In this document: piece after piece, positions 51,024 to 60,679 of the stretch
Layout: the number at the start of each line of letters is the position of its first letter
Numbering within the stretch: the stretch's first letter is position 1
Assembly: GCA_001600355.1 (NCBI GenBank)
Contig: BCJU01000003.1
Span: 2,422,519 to 2,486,518 of the forward strand
Length of the DNA: 64,000 bases
Origin: Meira nashicola
Taxonomy: Eukaryota > Basidiomycota > Exobasidiomycetes > Exobasidiales > Brachybasidiaceae
Direction: 5' to 3'
Program-made: the position numbers and the translations under genes
Notes under the pieces: model-generated
What the model was told of the DNA's origin: nothing
Databases searched by the model: none
Seen by the model: only the letters and a program-made list of their open reading frames with translations

Positions 51024-52518
51024 GATGATAAATAAGCGGCAAACCGCTCGGGATGTTTCAAATGAAGTCGAGTAGGGAGACGAGATCGCCTCAAAAGGCT
51101 GAAAATTAGATGGCCAAACGGCTTAGAGAAGTGTGAAAAGGTTTACTTTCAGCATATGAGTAATAGAAGACCAGCTTGCTGATTGTATCTTTGAGAGATG
51201 TTTCGAATTTGCAATAAAAGCCGCAATTTGCCGGAGTTGTGTTCTATTCTATATCAACCTTCAACACATTCGTCTTTTCTGTGTTAATCTTGATTTTGAA
51301 TGTTTGTAAGATTTTCAGAAGCTGGGAAGTTGTAGACAAGAAGTTCACAATTATCAATCAGCTTTCCAAAAGTGAAATCAAATCAATTCTCCATTACCAA
51401 CCTTTTTTTCGAATTTGCTGTTATACCCTTCTTTCCGCACTTTACCAGTCTGATCTATTAATGACAATAAATGCTGGATGTGAGCCGCTAAGTTTAGCTG
51501 TGTGTGTGAGAATGTGCCAATAGCGTGTTAACATTCACCCTTATTACACAGTATCACACGCGTTACTGAATACACTCTATTCACGGCATATAAAAACGGC
51601 AGCGAAGTGTGTGTGCACAAAGAGTAATCCGATTTCACTCAAAAACGAAGTTTAAAAAATTCATTTTGTCCCTTTCTAGCTCGAGTGCATGCATAAGCAT
51701 GTACACGGCTGTTGCGGGCGTGCATCCATAGAAGCACACGAGAGATACACATTCTAATTCTGAATTATATATTTTCGGGCGTTTCATAGGCGACCCCGGC
51801 ACTCCTGTATGCATGTAGACTATGTGTACAATAATAATAGTCCATGTACTTAAATGCATATTACTGTTTGTTCATGGGTTTCCGATTCCTACAGATTTGC
51901 ATGCTGGCCATTATATACAAAATACAAATGCTCACTCATTCTCATGAGAGCAGCTCATAATTTTCCATTCATAGTTCCCTCGTCATTACGAATAATTGTC
52001 TCATTTTGTTGCGGAAATTAACAAACACATGCAATAAAAAGTGTTGCTTTCATGCCACATTTTGTGATATCCTGCGAAACAATAAGTATTAAATAAAAAA
52101 CCCTTAAGAGCTTTGAGTACATTTATAGGCTAATTCATGATTAAGTGATCAAAATAGTAAAGTTGATCACCACATGAACATCTTTCCGACACGATGATCA
52201 CAAATCTTTAAGGTACAATACTCCTTCAGCAAAGCTCGGGAGTCTAATCTTCTTTTCCGCGCTAGGGCCTACTGCGCAAGATAGCCATTCGAATACTGCT
52301 TATTTGCCTTAAATTGCAGTGCCATGGGCCTTGTCGGAAAAAAAAGAAGCTAGGACCCCAGAGAAGTAGTGAACAAGAGTTAATTGCAACGGCCAACATA
52401 AGAGAAAGCTCAAAGAAAAGGAGAAGGCATTCTTGCCATTCAAGTAACACAATTTGATCGTAATTCAGCATTTGCTCGTCAAATCGAAATCTTTTCAAAC
52501 AAGCTTACTGATGTCGAA
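51024..52518. promoter_or_regulatory. Divergent intergenic region, 1.5 kb
   Basis: Lies between the start of the 1892-residue protein gene and TRS130. AT-rich, with short GT-rich patches near 51500. A 23-nt stretch at 51806-51828 resembles 9834-9856. No gene or RNA feature is supported. Confidence 0.4.
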
Positions 52519-52522
52519 ATGA
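52511..52522 (+). promoter_or_regulatory. Three-codon uORF overlapping the TRS130 start
   Basis: ATG TCG AAA TGA: the TGA overlaps the main ATG at 52519 as ATGA. The uORF ATG context is weak and the main one is better, which would allow leaky scanning or reinitiation. Confidence 0.5.
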
Positions 52523-55500
52523 GCAAATCTGCAGCCGATTTCAGGCAAAATTCGAGCAGTAATGGAATCACAATCACATATGCTGGTTCGGAAGCATTGA
52601 TTGAATCCGGTCCATTTGGTACTTTATTGAATACTTTCTCATCTCAATTGCCTTTAAGAAATCTTCATTGGAAATCTTCAACTTGGTCACCTGCTTCGCA
52701 ACAACAGACTACATCTCCAACTACTCCATTCTCGGCAAATGCTTCGATTAGAACGATACAAACTTTACCTGCTCGTTTGAAACCATTTTCAGATACAGTA
52801 TTACTAACAAAGCTCAAGCCAGAGACACGTCATTTGGTACAAAAAAGTCTTTTAGAAAGACCTTTTTGTCATTTATATTTTCTCATAGATGGCGATAATG
52901 ACGCATATCGAACGCATATACGAAACGATATTAGAACATGGCTAAATACGATTCAAAGTACACCAACATTAAGTGCCGCTACCATCACAGCAAGAAGCGT
53001 ACAACAGCAAAGTGTAGACCCTGTTTCGAAAGCAGGCATTTCAACTCCACGCTCCGGTACTCCTCCCGTACGTCCGGATACACCTACTAGAAACAGTCTA
53101 TCAGACGAAATACAAACGACCGGGAATACTTCTACAACCAAAGAGAAAGGTGTTACACCTTCTCCGGAATACCTGATCGTCGTCATCACTCCGCCAGAAG
53201 GAAGTGCGCTGGCCCCATCTTCTCTTGCCTTATCAAGATCTGTTTCGCCTTTACCCAGTGGTCCAAGCACGCCCAATGAATCGACCGATAAACCAGCACC
53301 TGCAAAGACTGGCTTAGGACGATTCTACAGTAGTAGCGCTTCCAATTCAACTTCCACTTCAAACAAAGGTAGTGTTATTGAGAAAGTCAAAGCTGATTTC
53401 AATACGTCAAGGAAGGAAAGGGTAGTACATTTAACTCGTTTGCCAAATTTGACCCAATCGAGCCCTAGTCTGCGTAATCATATCGATCCAACAATTTTCG
53501 TCGATCTTTTGACGAGGATTAAAGATAGTGTGACAAACACATTTGACGCCGTTGTTGGGTTTCAGGATGAAGCTGTACGCAATGAATTAAGCAAGAAAGA
53601 TGTACCTGGATGGAATTATAATAAATGGATGGCGGGAATGGAATGTTTGGCTTCTACATTTGAGGCAGCAGGTTTATTCAACGAAGCTTTAAGTCAATAT
53701 GAAGAAATTCAATCTGTATTTTTGCAATCTTTGATGGAGGGAAAGTTGCCTTTCTTTACTTCAGTAGGCGGCACAACGCCAGGCGATGATTCGGCTCCGC
53801 TCCTTGATATTGACAAAAAAGATTATCGCGACCTTATTCTGCGTAACGAGATCAGCCTGTTTGACTTCCGCTGTTACCTCTTTGCAAAAAGAGCGGCTTT
53901 ACTAGGCAGAACTGGGCGTATTTCGCAAGTGATGTCGGAAACTCCGTTCTTTTTACAGAGTGTTGCAAAGACATTACAAGGCGAAACACTTCCTTCTCAT
54001 TTCATCGAAAGTTGGACATTTTCATCAGCTATTGATGTTGTCGAACAATGTCAAGCTTGGCTAATTGAAAGGGGAGATATACGTGCGCCTGGCATGAACG
54101 ACGAAGAATCTCGACAAGGAAGCATGCGTGCAGTGACTGAACGAATAGCCGATTCGCAATTGAGCGCTTCCTTCCATGCTGCAAAAGCTGAATTGCTTGA
54201 TCTTGCTCGAAGACAATTGGATCGGATAGGTATCTCTGTAGGTCATCTGCCGAATGCAGCGCCATTTTCGCTATCTATATCAAAGCAAAGCGATAAATTG
54301 GATAGGGATTTGCCAGCTTTGCCAGGTGACTCAAAGGTTAAACGTTTATCAAGCTCAAATGGTACCAGTACAAGCACGGCGAATATCATCACGAGACAAG
54401 AAATTGTAGATGCTTTGGCTAGCAAAGAAGTATTTGATTTAAGGTATACCACCTTGACGGAACGTGCATTGGCTGGTTGGATCAGCAGTGGTCGAAAAAG
54501 AAATGTTTTGAGGTTAAGAAGTGCATTAGCAAGTATACACTTTTTCCGCGGTCGATACAAGGATGCACTTGATGGGTTTGTTTCACTAGCAGAACCGTAT
54601 GCTGATGGAAAATGGAAGCAGATTGAATCGATACAACTTGCAAGGATATTAGAATGTTATGAGCGTTTAAACAAATCTCATGATAAAGCATGGACGAGCA
54701 TCGTGATCGCAATTCTCAAAATGCAACATCAATGGACCACGAGTGATTCTGAAACACAGACGGACCCATCTACAAAGTGGTTAGACGAGTCTTACCTTTA
54801 TAAATGTCTACGATCAAAAACAAGCACGAACGAAGAAGAGATTCCTGTCAGTAAATTTGAACCTTTTCACATCAAAATCCAAGGCGATGCAAAACGTACT
54901 GAAAGTGACTCTAAAGGTGACGGTCTCATCATCGTTGCTGTTATTGAAAGTAAAGCAAAACATTCTATAGATGTCGATGACATTCGTGTTTGTATAACAA
55001 GCGGTGAAAATGGTGATTTATGGTTTACGAGCGGACCTACATTCATACAAGCAGGTAATAATATCTTTCAACTTCATTGCATGACCAATGCAGTAGCCGG
55101 CAAATATATCGTGGATGTATCTCAGATCAGGCTTGGCAAAATTATATTCCAATACGTTCACCGTCAAGATGTGAATTTCCGTACGAGCGATAATGTTTTC
55201 AAATCACAATCCAAGTTTATCAATGTTCCTGAAGATAGTGATGCATTAAACGTCACTTTGGACTGGGCACCTCACGTTTTCTTGGATAGAAGTCGAACAG
55301 CAGTTTTGACTGTTTACTCAGGTCGAAACGATGTAACTCAATTAGATGTTCGAGCGAAGATGACAAGTAGTGATGTAGAAGCAAAAGGTTTAGCTGAAAC
55401 CATCTTTCACCCTCAGCCAAAATCCAAAGCGAAAATGACAGCATCGGATGAGAAGATTAATTTGACAAATTTATCAACTCAATCTATCAATGTGCTATTG

Positions 55501-57042
55501 ATTCCTTTTCATGAAATTAATGGATTGGCAGACGGTATGTTATTGGTATCTGTAGAGATTCAATTTTGGACTAAAGGAACAAAGGCGGAATTGGAAACGG
55601 CAAGACTACTACAACGAGAGGTGAAATTACCACTAGGTCTGCCTTTAGGTGTGAATGTACAAGATTTCTTCCGACATGATCGTTTATTGAGTAAATTCTT
55701 AATCAGTGCAGGTGCGGCAGGTCCATTAGTGTTGGGTGATGTTGCATTATGGTCAGAAGTATCACCAGATAAAGCCGCATTTTCAATCGAAACACCAAGA
55801 CAGGAAAATGGTTGTACAATAACATTACCCGAACCTGCTTCGTTTGTGTTTGCAATTCGTAAGAATGAAGGTGTCAAGAGTGATAATACTCCTTTACGAT
55901 TAACATTAGTCTACCGAACGGTTCAGGAAGAAGCGTTCTATTATCTCTCTCAAGCGTTGGACCAGATTGCAAAAGCTGACAATTTTGTCACAGACAGCTT
56001 CAAAAGGTGCTTTACTCGTGCTCTTTGGAAAATTGCAGAAGCCGATCTTGAAAGGTCTCAATTACGATTAAGATCTCCCAATAAAATAGTATGGTCAAAG
56101 GTTTGCAAACAGTGGTGCGGTGTAAAAAGTAGAGATGATCTAAAACGGTTGATGGAAATCGTTGAAAAGATTTACGATGAAGCACAAATATTAGCTTCGA
56201 AGAGGGCATTGGATGGAAAATTATACGAAAAAGAAGATGCAGAATTTGAAATTACAGAATTACAAGCTGGCAGAAAACCATGGAGAAAATTATCTTTACC
56301 TGTCGATGTTCCTGTTATGACGATGGTGAATGCAGTAACGTTTAATTTACACGAAAAAGATGTTCGTGTAGGTGTTCCTGTTGAAGTTTCAATAGAGATT
56401 GCAACTACATTTGCTTGGGATTCGCAAGCTGGAGAATCTTCAAATGAACCTACTACATCGGAACAGCAACATAAAAACAAACAAACCTTATCGCCTTCTG
56501 ATGCTAAAGATCAAGATGATGAAGATGGAGATGACTTTGAAGATGCACAATCTGATCTTTCTACACGTCCTCATACACCTTTAGCCAAAAAAGATGGAGA
56601 AAAGAGCAAGACAGAAGATCGATTAGATGTTAGCGTTGATGTTAATTGCGATTTTGTCAATTGGCTTTTGATGGGCACCAAACGAACGATCATTAGTGTA
56701 CCAAAGCCAATAAAGAATTCCAAATTGAAAAGTATAATACACAAGAATACGATCAAACTCAATTTGATTGCTTTGCAAAGTGGAGAGATTGCTTTACCAA
56801 GTATAAGCATTTGGCCTTTAGCAGAACCTATTCTTCAAGAAACACCATCATCAAACGCACATCGACAAGCAGCAAACGTTCAAAACACAATCATCACAAA
56901 TGCAACGCAATCTCAACAACAGCCATCTATGAATCAAACAAGTATTTCTTCAGATACCTTTGTAACGAACGAAGCAGAACGAGTACATGTTCTTCCACGT
57001 CATATCGTTCCACCAACTGAAACATTTTGGATATCAGTGTAA
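52519..57042 (+). CDS. TRS130: TRAPPII complex subunit Trs130/TRAPPC10
   Basis: Large subunit specific to TRAPPII, the exchange factor for Ypt31/32 (Rab11) at the late Golgi. 1507 residues in one exon. The N-terminal family region includes LLNTFSSQLPLRNLHWKSST, LERPFCHLYFLIDGDNDAYR and HIRNDIRTWLNTIQS. A Ser/Thr/Pro-rich insert covers about residues 155-290. Helical repeats follow, with VPGWNYNKWMAGMECLASTF and FRCYLFAKRAALLGRTGR. The C-terminal half has beta-rich Ig-like segments (VIESKAKHSIDVDDIRVCI, LDVRAKMTSSDVEAKG) and ends HVLPRHIVPPTETFWISV. The family match is best in the N-terminal third and the WISV-type end. Confidence 0.88.
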   Translation: MSKSAADFRQNSSSNGITITYAGSEALIESGPFGTLLNTFSSQLPLRNLHWKSSTWSPASQQQTTSPTTPFSANASIRTIQTLPARLKPFSDTVLLTKLKPETRHLVQKSLLERPFCHLYFLIDGDNDAYRTHIRNDIRTWLNTIQSTPTLSAATITARSVQQQSVDPVSKAGISTPRSGTPPVRPDTPTRNSLSDEIQTTGNTSTTKEKGVTPSPEYLIVVITPPEGSALAPSSLALSRSVSPLPSGPSTPNESTDKPAPAKTGLGRFYSSSASNSTSTSNKGSVIEKVKADFNTSRKERVVHLTRLPNLTQSSPSLRNHIDPTIFVDLLTRIKDSVTNTFDAVVGFQDEAVRNELSKKDVPGWNYNKWMAGMECLASTFEAAGLFNEALSQYEEIQSVFLQSLMEGKLPFFTSVGGTTPGDDSAPLLDIDKKDYRDLILRNEISLFDFRCYLFAKRAALLGRTGRISQVMSETPFFLQSVAKTLQGETLPSHFIESWTFSSAIDVVEQCQAWLIERGDIRAPGMNDEESRQGSMRAVTERIADSQLSASFHAAKAELLDLARRQLDRIGISVGHLPNAAPFSLSISKQSDKLDRDLPALPGDSKVKRLSSSNGTSTSTANIITRQEIVDALASKEVFDLRYTTLTERALAGWISSGRKRNVLRLRSALASIHFFRGRYKDALDGFVSLAEPYADGKWKQIESIQLARILECYERLNKSHDKAWTSIVIAILKMQHQWTTSDSETQTDPSTKWLDESYLYKCLRSKTSTNEEEIPVSKFEPFHIKIQGDAKRTESDSKGDGLIIVAVIESKAKHSIDVDDIRVCITSGENGDLWFTSGPTFIQAGNNIFQLHCMTNAVAGKYIVDVSQIRLGKIIFQYVHRQDVNFRTSDNVFKSQSKFINVPEDSDALNVTLDWAPHVFLDRSRTAVLTVYSGRNDVTQLDVRAKMTSSDVEAKGLAETIFHPQPKSKAKMTASDEKINLTNLSTQSINVLLIPFHEINGLADGMLLVSVEIQFWTKGTKAELETARLLQREVKLPLGLPLGVNVQDFFRHDRLLSKFLISAGAAGPLVLGDVALWSEVSPDKAAFSIETPRQENGCTITLPEPASFVFAIRKNEGVKSDNTPLRLTLVYRTVQEEAFYYLSQALDQIAKADNFVTDSFKRCFTRALWKIAEADLERSQLRLRSPNKIVWSKVCKQWCGVKSRDDLKRLMEIVEKIYDEAQILASKRALDGKLYEKEDAEFEITELQAGRKPWRKLSLPVDVPVMTMVNAVTFNLHEKDVRVGVPVEVSIEIATTFAWDSQAGESSNEPTTSEQQHKNKQTLSPSDAKDQDDEDGDDFEDAQSDLSTRPHTPLAKKDGEKSKTEDRLDVSVDVNCDFVNWLLMGTKRTIISVPKPIKNSKLKSIIHKNTIKLNLIALQSGEIALPSISIWPLAEPILQETPSSNAHRQAANVQNTIITNATQSQQQPSMNQTSISSDTFVTNEAERVHVLPRHIVPPTETFWISV

Positions 57043-57173
57043 CATAAATGTGCAAAAGTGTAACAATATATATTTCATAGGGGCAAGAAGAAAGCTGTCC
57101 ATACATGAGAAAGTTTTTAAGGAATGTGATGAACGTGAAAAGTTGATACAAAGATAAGTTGATAAAAAGACGA

Positions 57174-60100
57174 TCAAAAGTAGTTGTTTGATTGTATTCG
57201 CTCTTGAGAATCGAGAGAACGGATATTAGCTTGTTTTGTTATTTTTTGCATGGGTTTCCAAGATGGAATTGTAGGAAAGTCGTCATCGATTAGACAAATC
57301 GTTCCAGTTTCGCTAGGTGTAACACTATTGCGTTGATGTTGAACAAGTTGAGAATCATCAAAGCCAGCTCTACTTGCAGCTCTAGAAAATGTTTCATTGA
57401 AAGGTTGACCATCCATACTATCATGACTGGTTTGCATGATCAATGTCTCTTGTCTTTCCCGAGAGTATGCAACTAATGAATCTAGAGTACTTTCAGAATC
57501 ACGATTTATATTACGATGTTGAATCAATGTATGTTCTTTTCTCTCTTGATCCTTTTGATCATCGTCATCATCATAATTATTATCATACTTGACGATTGAA
57601 CTTTGAATCTTTTCTTCGTATGCTTGTCCGATTGCATTTGCCATATCTGAAAAGATTACAGCAGAATTGATATCAAAGAATCCATCTTGACTACTTGAAG
57701 TGCTACTGGCTTTACTCGTGCTTGTTTTTGTCGTCTCAATACTTGTTACGCTAATTTGTCTTTCATGTTTACCATCTTCTTCCGTCGATGTTAGCATAAT
57801 CTTTGGTGCATCAAGAGTTGTGCTACTTCGAGGTCGTCGAAGATTTGGCGAAATAGGAATAGAATGATCATTTGAACTTTCCCAATCATCAATTATTTCA
57901 TCTTCAACAGAATGAACGATGATTGAATGAGCACTATAACGAGCACTGATTTGATCTGAAGATTGACTTTTCGTATTCTGATGAGCATCTTGACTTAATA
58001 TAGAATTTCTTTTATTGCCTTCAGAAGCAGATCGAAGGTCTCGTGAAACTTGTTCACTTTCTTGTGAATCTTCACGGCATGTATCTAAAGCGCTACCAGC
58101 CCAACTTGTACGACGAAAAGGTGTAATGTCTTGCATAGAAGAAAAACTTGTACCGTTCAAAGCACTATTTGCATATTTCCAATCTTCTTTTGCATCATCT
58201 GAAATAGCTGAAGTGAAAATTGAAACTTGATCAATCTCTTTCCCAATCCTTTGACCTAAATCGACTGGCATTAAAGGAAAAATAGATTGATGTGATTCAA
58301 CAGAATCGGTATCTTCAGTCAACGATAATACGTTTTGCATAACATTTTGCATTACTGGATCGTGAGCTAAAATTACGGTCGAATTACGAGAACGTCGAAT
58401 GGCTTCTTGTTTGCGTAAAATATCTTGTGTGCTTTGTTCTGATCGGAACCAATCATGTACACCGATAGATGATGGCAATGAACCTGTATGTGAGTTCATC
58501 ATAACAATTTCATCATTGATAGGCTGTTGCGGAATGTTTTGCTCTTTCACAAACGTTTTTCTCTTGTGATCGATTTGTGGGTCTATCTTTTCTGAAGATG
58601 CATTTGTTGAACCGTGATGAGCGAATAAGAAGCTGGTTGAAATTGTACTATCACTAACAGATCCAGTTCCAATAAATTTCTTGTTATGATCAAATGATGT
58701 TCTTCCTGGCTTTGACGGTGAAATTGAAGAACGATCACTAAAAGATTGCAAACTTCTTTCACTTGGCATAGTTAAACGCTTTTTCACATAATGACCAGAA
58801 GGGATCGCCCTTGCTGCAGCAGGTGGAACGGATAATTTTGGAAATTTCCAAGTGAAACTTGCGTCACTACGTACACCTTTTGCAATGATACCCGAATGTG
58901 CAAGTTCATGTGAATGTCTTTGATAAGCTTCTAAATCAGCGGAAGCACCAGGATAAAGTTGAGGAACATCAAGCGAAGGAACAATTCGAACCTCTACAGG
59001 TTCATTTGAAATTGATGATTCGGAAATGTTGCTCCTTTGGATACTCTGATCGTGAGAATTCATATCAACGTTTTTCTCTTCTATACCACTTTGTTTTTTT
59101 GTAGAATCGGAAAAAGATGAACGAGGAGGTGCAACTTTATCAAGCACATTTTCCAGCTCTTCTCTACGCTTCTTTCTCTTTCTACAAGATAAGATAGCCC
59201 AAAGAGCAAGTAATGCCAAAAGTACAGCACCCGTCAAGCCACCTGCCAAAGCAGAGGCTAAAACCACACGATTATCTTCATTTTTGGCCTGTTGCTGTGA
59301 ATTATTCTCTTGGGATGACGTAAAAGGTGTAGCAGAAGGAAAAGGTGTAGCAGAAGGACGAGGTGTGGATTGCGTAAAGGATGAGGCAAAACTTTCCGTG
59401 CTTGTAACAATCGGTGATTCAGTCCAAGTCGAACTTTGAAAGGTAGGAGTAGAACTGATTTGTGGAGTAGAATGCGTACTTGAAGGAATGACAGGTGAAG
59501 CCGTAGAAGCAAATACAGCCCATTGATTTTTTGCTCTAACATTTTCGGGAAATGTTGTACGCTTTGGCTGATCACAATTTATCTTTTTATGCTTCTTGAC
59601 TGCAATTGGACGTCCTTCATGGTGGCGAGCTTGATCTCGCGCATGTTTAATCTTTTCGTGCAATTCTGTTTCTTCTTGGCCAAAATTCAATCCGAGTCCA
59701 TGATTCACTTTAGCATTCTCGGGATGATTTTTACTTGAATGATGATGTTGTTTACTATTAGGACTACCTCTCACTTTCGGAGTATTGAACGTTTGAAGTG
59801 GACTTTTTGATAATCTCTTTTTACGAGTTTGATCGACTTGTTCCTTAAGTTGAATCAATGCATCATTTGCATTTTTCAATTCCCTTTCTAATCTTTCAGA
59901 ACGAGGCGAGTCATCATTTTGTGTAGGATATGGTCTCGTATGCCATTCTTGTTTTTCAGTCTTTGGGGTACTTGATGAATATTTTTTACCACTTTTACGA
60001 TTTTCTTTTTCCAATTCCAATTCTTTGATCGACAACGGTGCTCGGGTATTTTCTTCATCTTGTTCGAATTTATGTCCAGGTCTTCTTCGAATTCCTTTTG

Positions 60101-60206
60101 TCCAAGGTGTAAGGGAGATTGGTGCGTCTTCATTTTGCTGAATGTGGTTTGAATAGGTTTGCGATTTTTTGCTTTGAATAACATTATTGATATTATTGTT
60201 GTTCAT
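57174..60206 (-). CDS. Single-span membrane protein with Ser/Thr-rich ectodomain
   Basis: 1010 residues in one exon, family not recognised. Residues 1-225 are charged, with a short coiled coil (RSERLERELKNANDALIQLK). Residues about 230-305 are Ser/Thr/Pro-rich (STHSTPQISSTPTFQSSTW), like an O-glycosylated stalk. One transmembrane helix, ASALAGGLTGAVLLALLALW, lies near residues 312-336 and is followed by the basic stop-transfer CRKRKKRREE. The remaining roughly 670 residues are Ser-rich and presumably cytosolic. The layout resembles wall-stress-sensor-type or Skg6/Axl2-like fungal membrane proteins. There is no N-terminal signal peptide in this model, so either the start lies in an upstream exon or the N-terminus crosses the membrane by the TM helix itself. 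Confidence 0.7.
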   Translation of the reverse strand: MNNNNINNVIQSKKSQTYSNHIQQNEDAPISLTPWTKGIRRRPGHKFEQDEENTRAPLSIKELELEKENRKSGKKYSSSTPKTEKQEWHTRPYPTQNDDSPRSERLERELKNANDALIQLKEQVDQTRKKRLSKSPLQTFNTPKVRGSPNSKQHHHSSKNHPENAKVNHGLGLNFGQEETELHEKIKHARDQARHHEGRPIAVKKHKKINCDQPKRTTFPENVRAKNQWAVFASTASPVIPSSTHSTPQISSTPTFQSSTWTESPIVTSTESFASSFTQSTPRPSATPFPSATPFTSSQENNSQQQAKNEDNRVVLASALAGGLTGAVLLALLALWAILSCRKRKKRREELENVLDKVAPPRSSFSDSTKKQSGIEEKNVDMNSHDQSIQRSNISESSISNEPVEVRIVPSLDVPQLYPGASADLEAYQRHSHELAHSGIIAKGVRSDASFTWKFPKLSVPPAAARAIPSGHYVKKRLTMPSERSLQSFSDRSSISPSKPGRTSFDHNKKFIGTGSVSDSTISTSFLFAHHGSTNASSEKIDPQIDHKRKTFVKEQNIPQQPINDEIVMMNSHTGSLPSSIGVHDWFRSEQSTQDILRKQEAIRRSRNSTVILAHDPVMQNVMQNVLSLTEDTDSVESHQSIFPLMPVDLGQRIGKEIDQVSIFTSAISDDAKEDWKYANSALNGTSFSSMQDITPFRRTSWAGSALDTCREDSQESEQVSRDLRSASEGNKRNSILSQDAHQNTKSQSSDQISARYSAHSIIVHSVEDEIIDDWESSNDHSIPISPNLRRPRSSTTLDAPKIMLTSTEEDGKHERQISVTSIETTKTSTSKASSTSSSQDGFFDINSAVIFSDMANAIGQAYEEKIQSSIVKYDNNYDDDDDQKDQERKEHTLIQHRNINRDSESTLDSLVAYSRERQETLIMQTSHDSMDGQPFNETFSRAASRAGFDDSQLVQHQRNSVTPSETGTICLIDDDFPTIPSWKPMQKITKQANIRSLDSQERIQSNNYF

Positions 60207-60679
60207 CTGAACAAAGAAAAGTATTTGTTGTTAAGATATGGGTAGCTCTGAAGATTTAGTGAAACTTTAGCAATGCAGTAGATGGTGATGAGCAACAAAA
60301 AGATTTTTGTGGACCGATTGACAATTTATGAGGAATGCTTTCATTGTCCGACTGGTTTCTTCTACTAAATGCATTAAGAGGATCACCATAGTGAGATACC
60401 TCAAACTTAAGATGAATCATCTCTGCACATGTACCATTTCAATGTCTACCCTTATTTTGATTAACTACATATCTCTGTCTATCAATCAGGATATGATGGA
60501 GCAGAGCAAATTTCCCATCAGAATGTCCAGAAGGGTTTTCTTCCCGTGATTTAGCGCACGCGTTCATAGATGTATGCACATGTCCAGCCTATGCGTGTGG
60601 AGCAGGCAGGGCAGGGTAAGGGGTTCATTAGCTTGTACACATATAATTTCCATGTGTTGATCTTTGTGTTATTTAAAAG
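60207..60679. promoter_or_regulatory. Divergent intergenic region, 473 bp
   Basis: Between the membrane protein gene and PHO8. AT-rich. A missing 5' exon with a signal peptide for the minus-strand gene could lie here, but I did not find a clear one. No other feature is seen. Confidence 0.35.
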
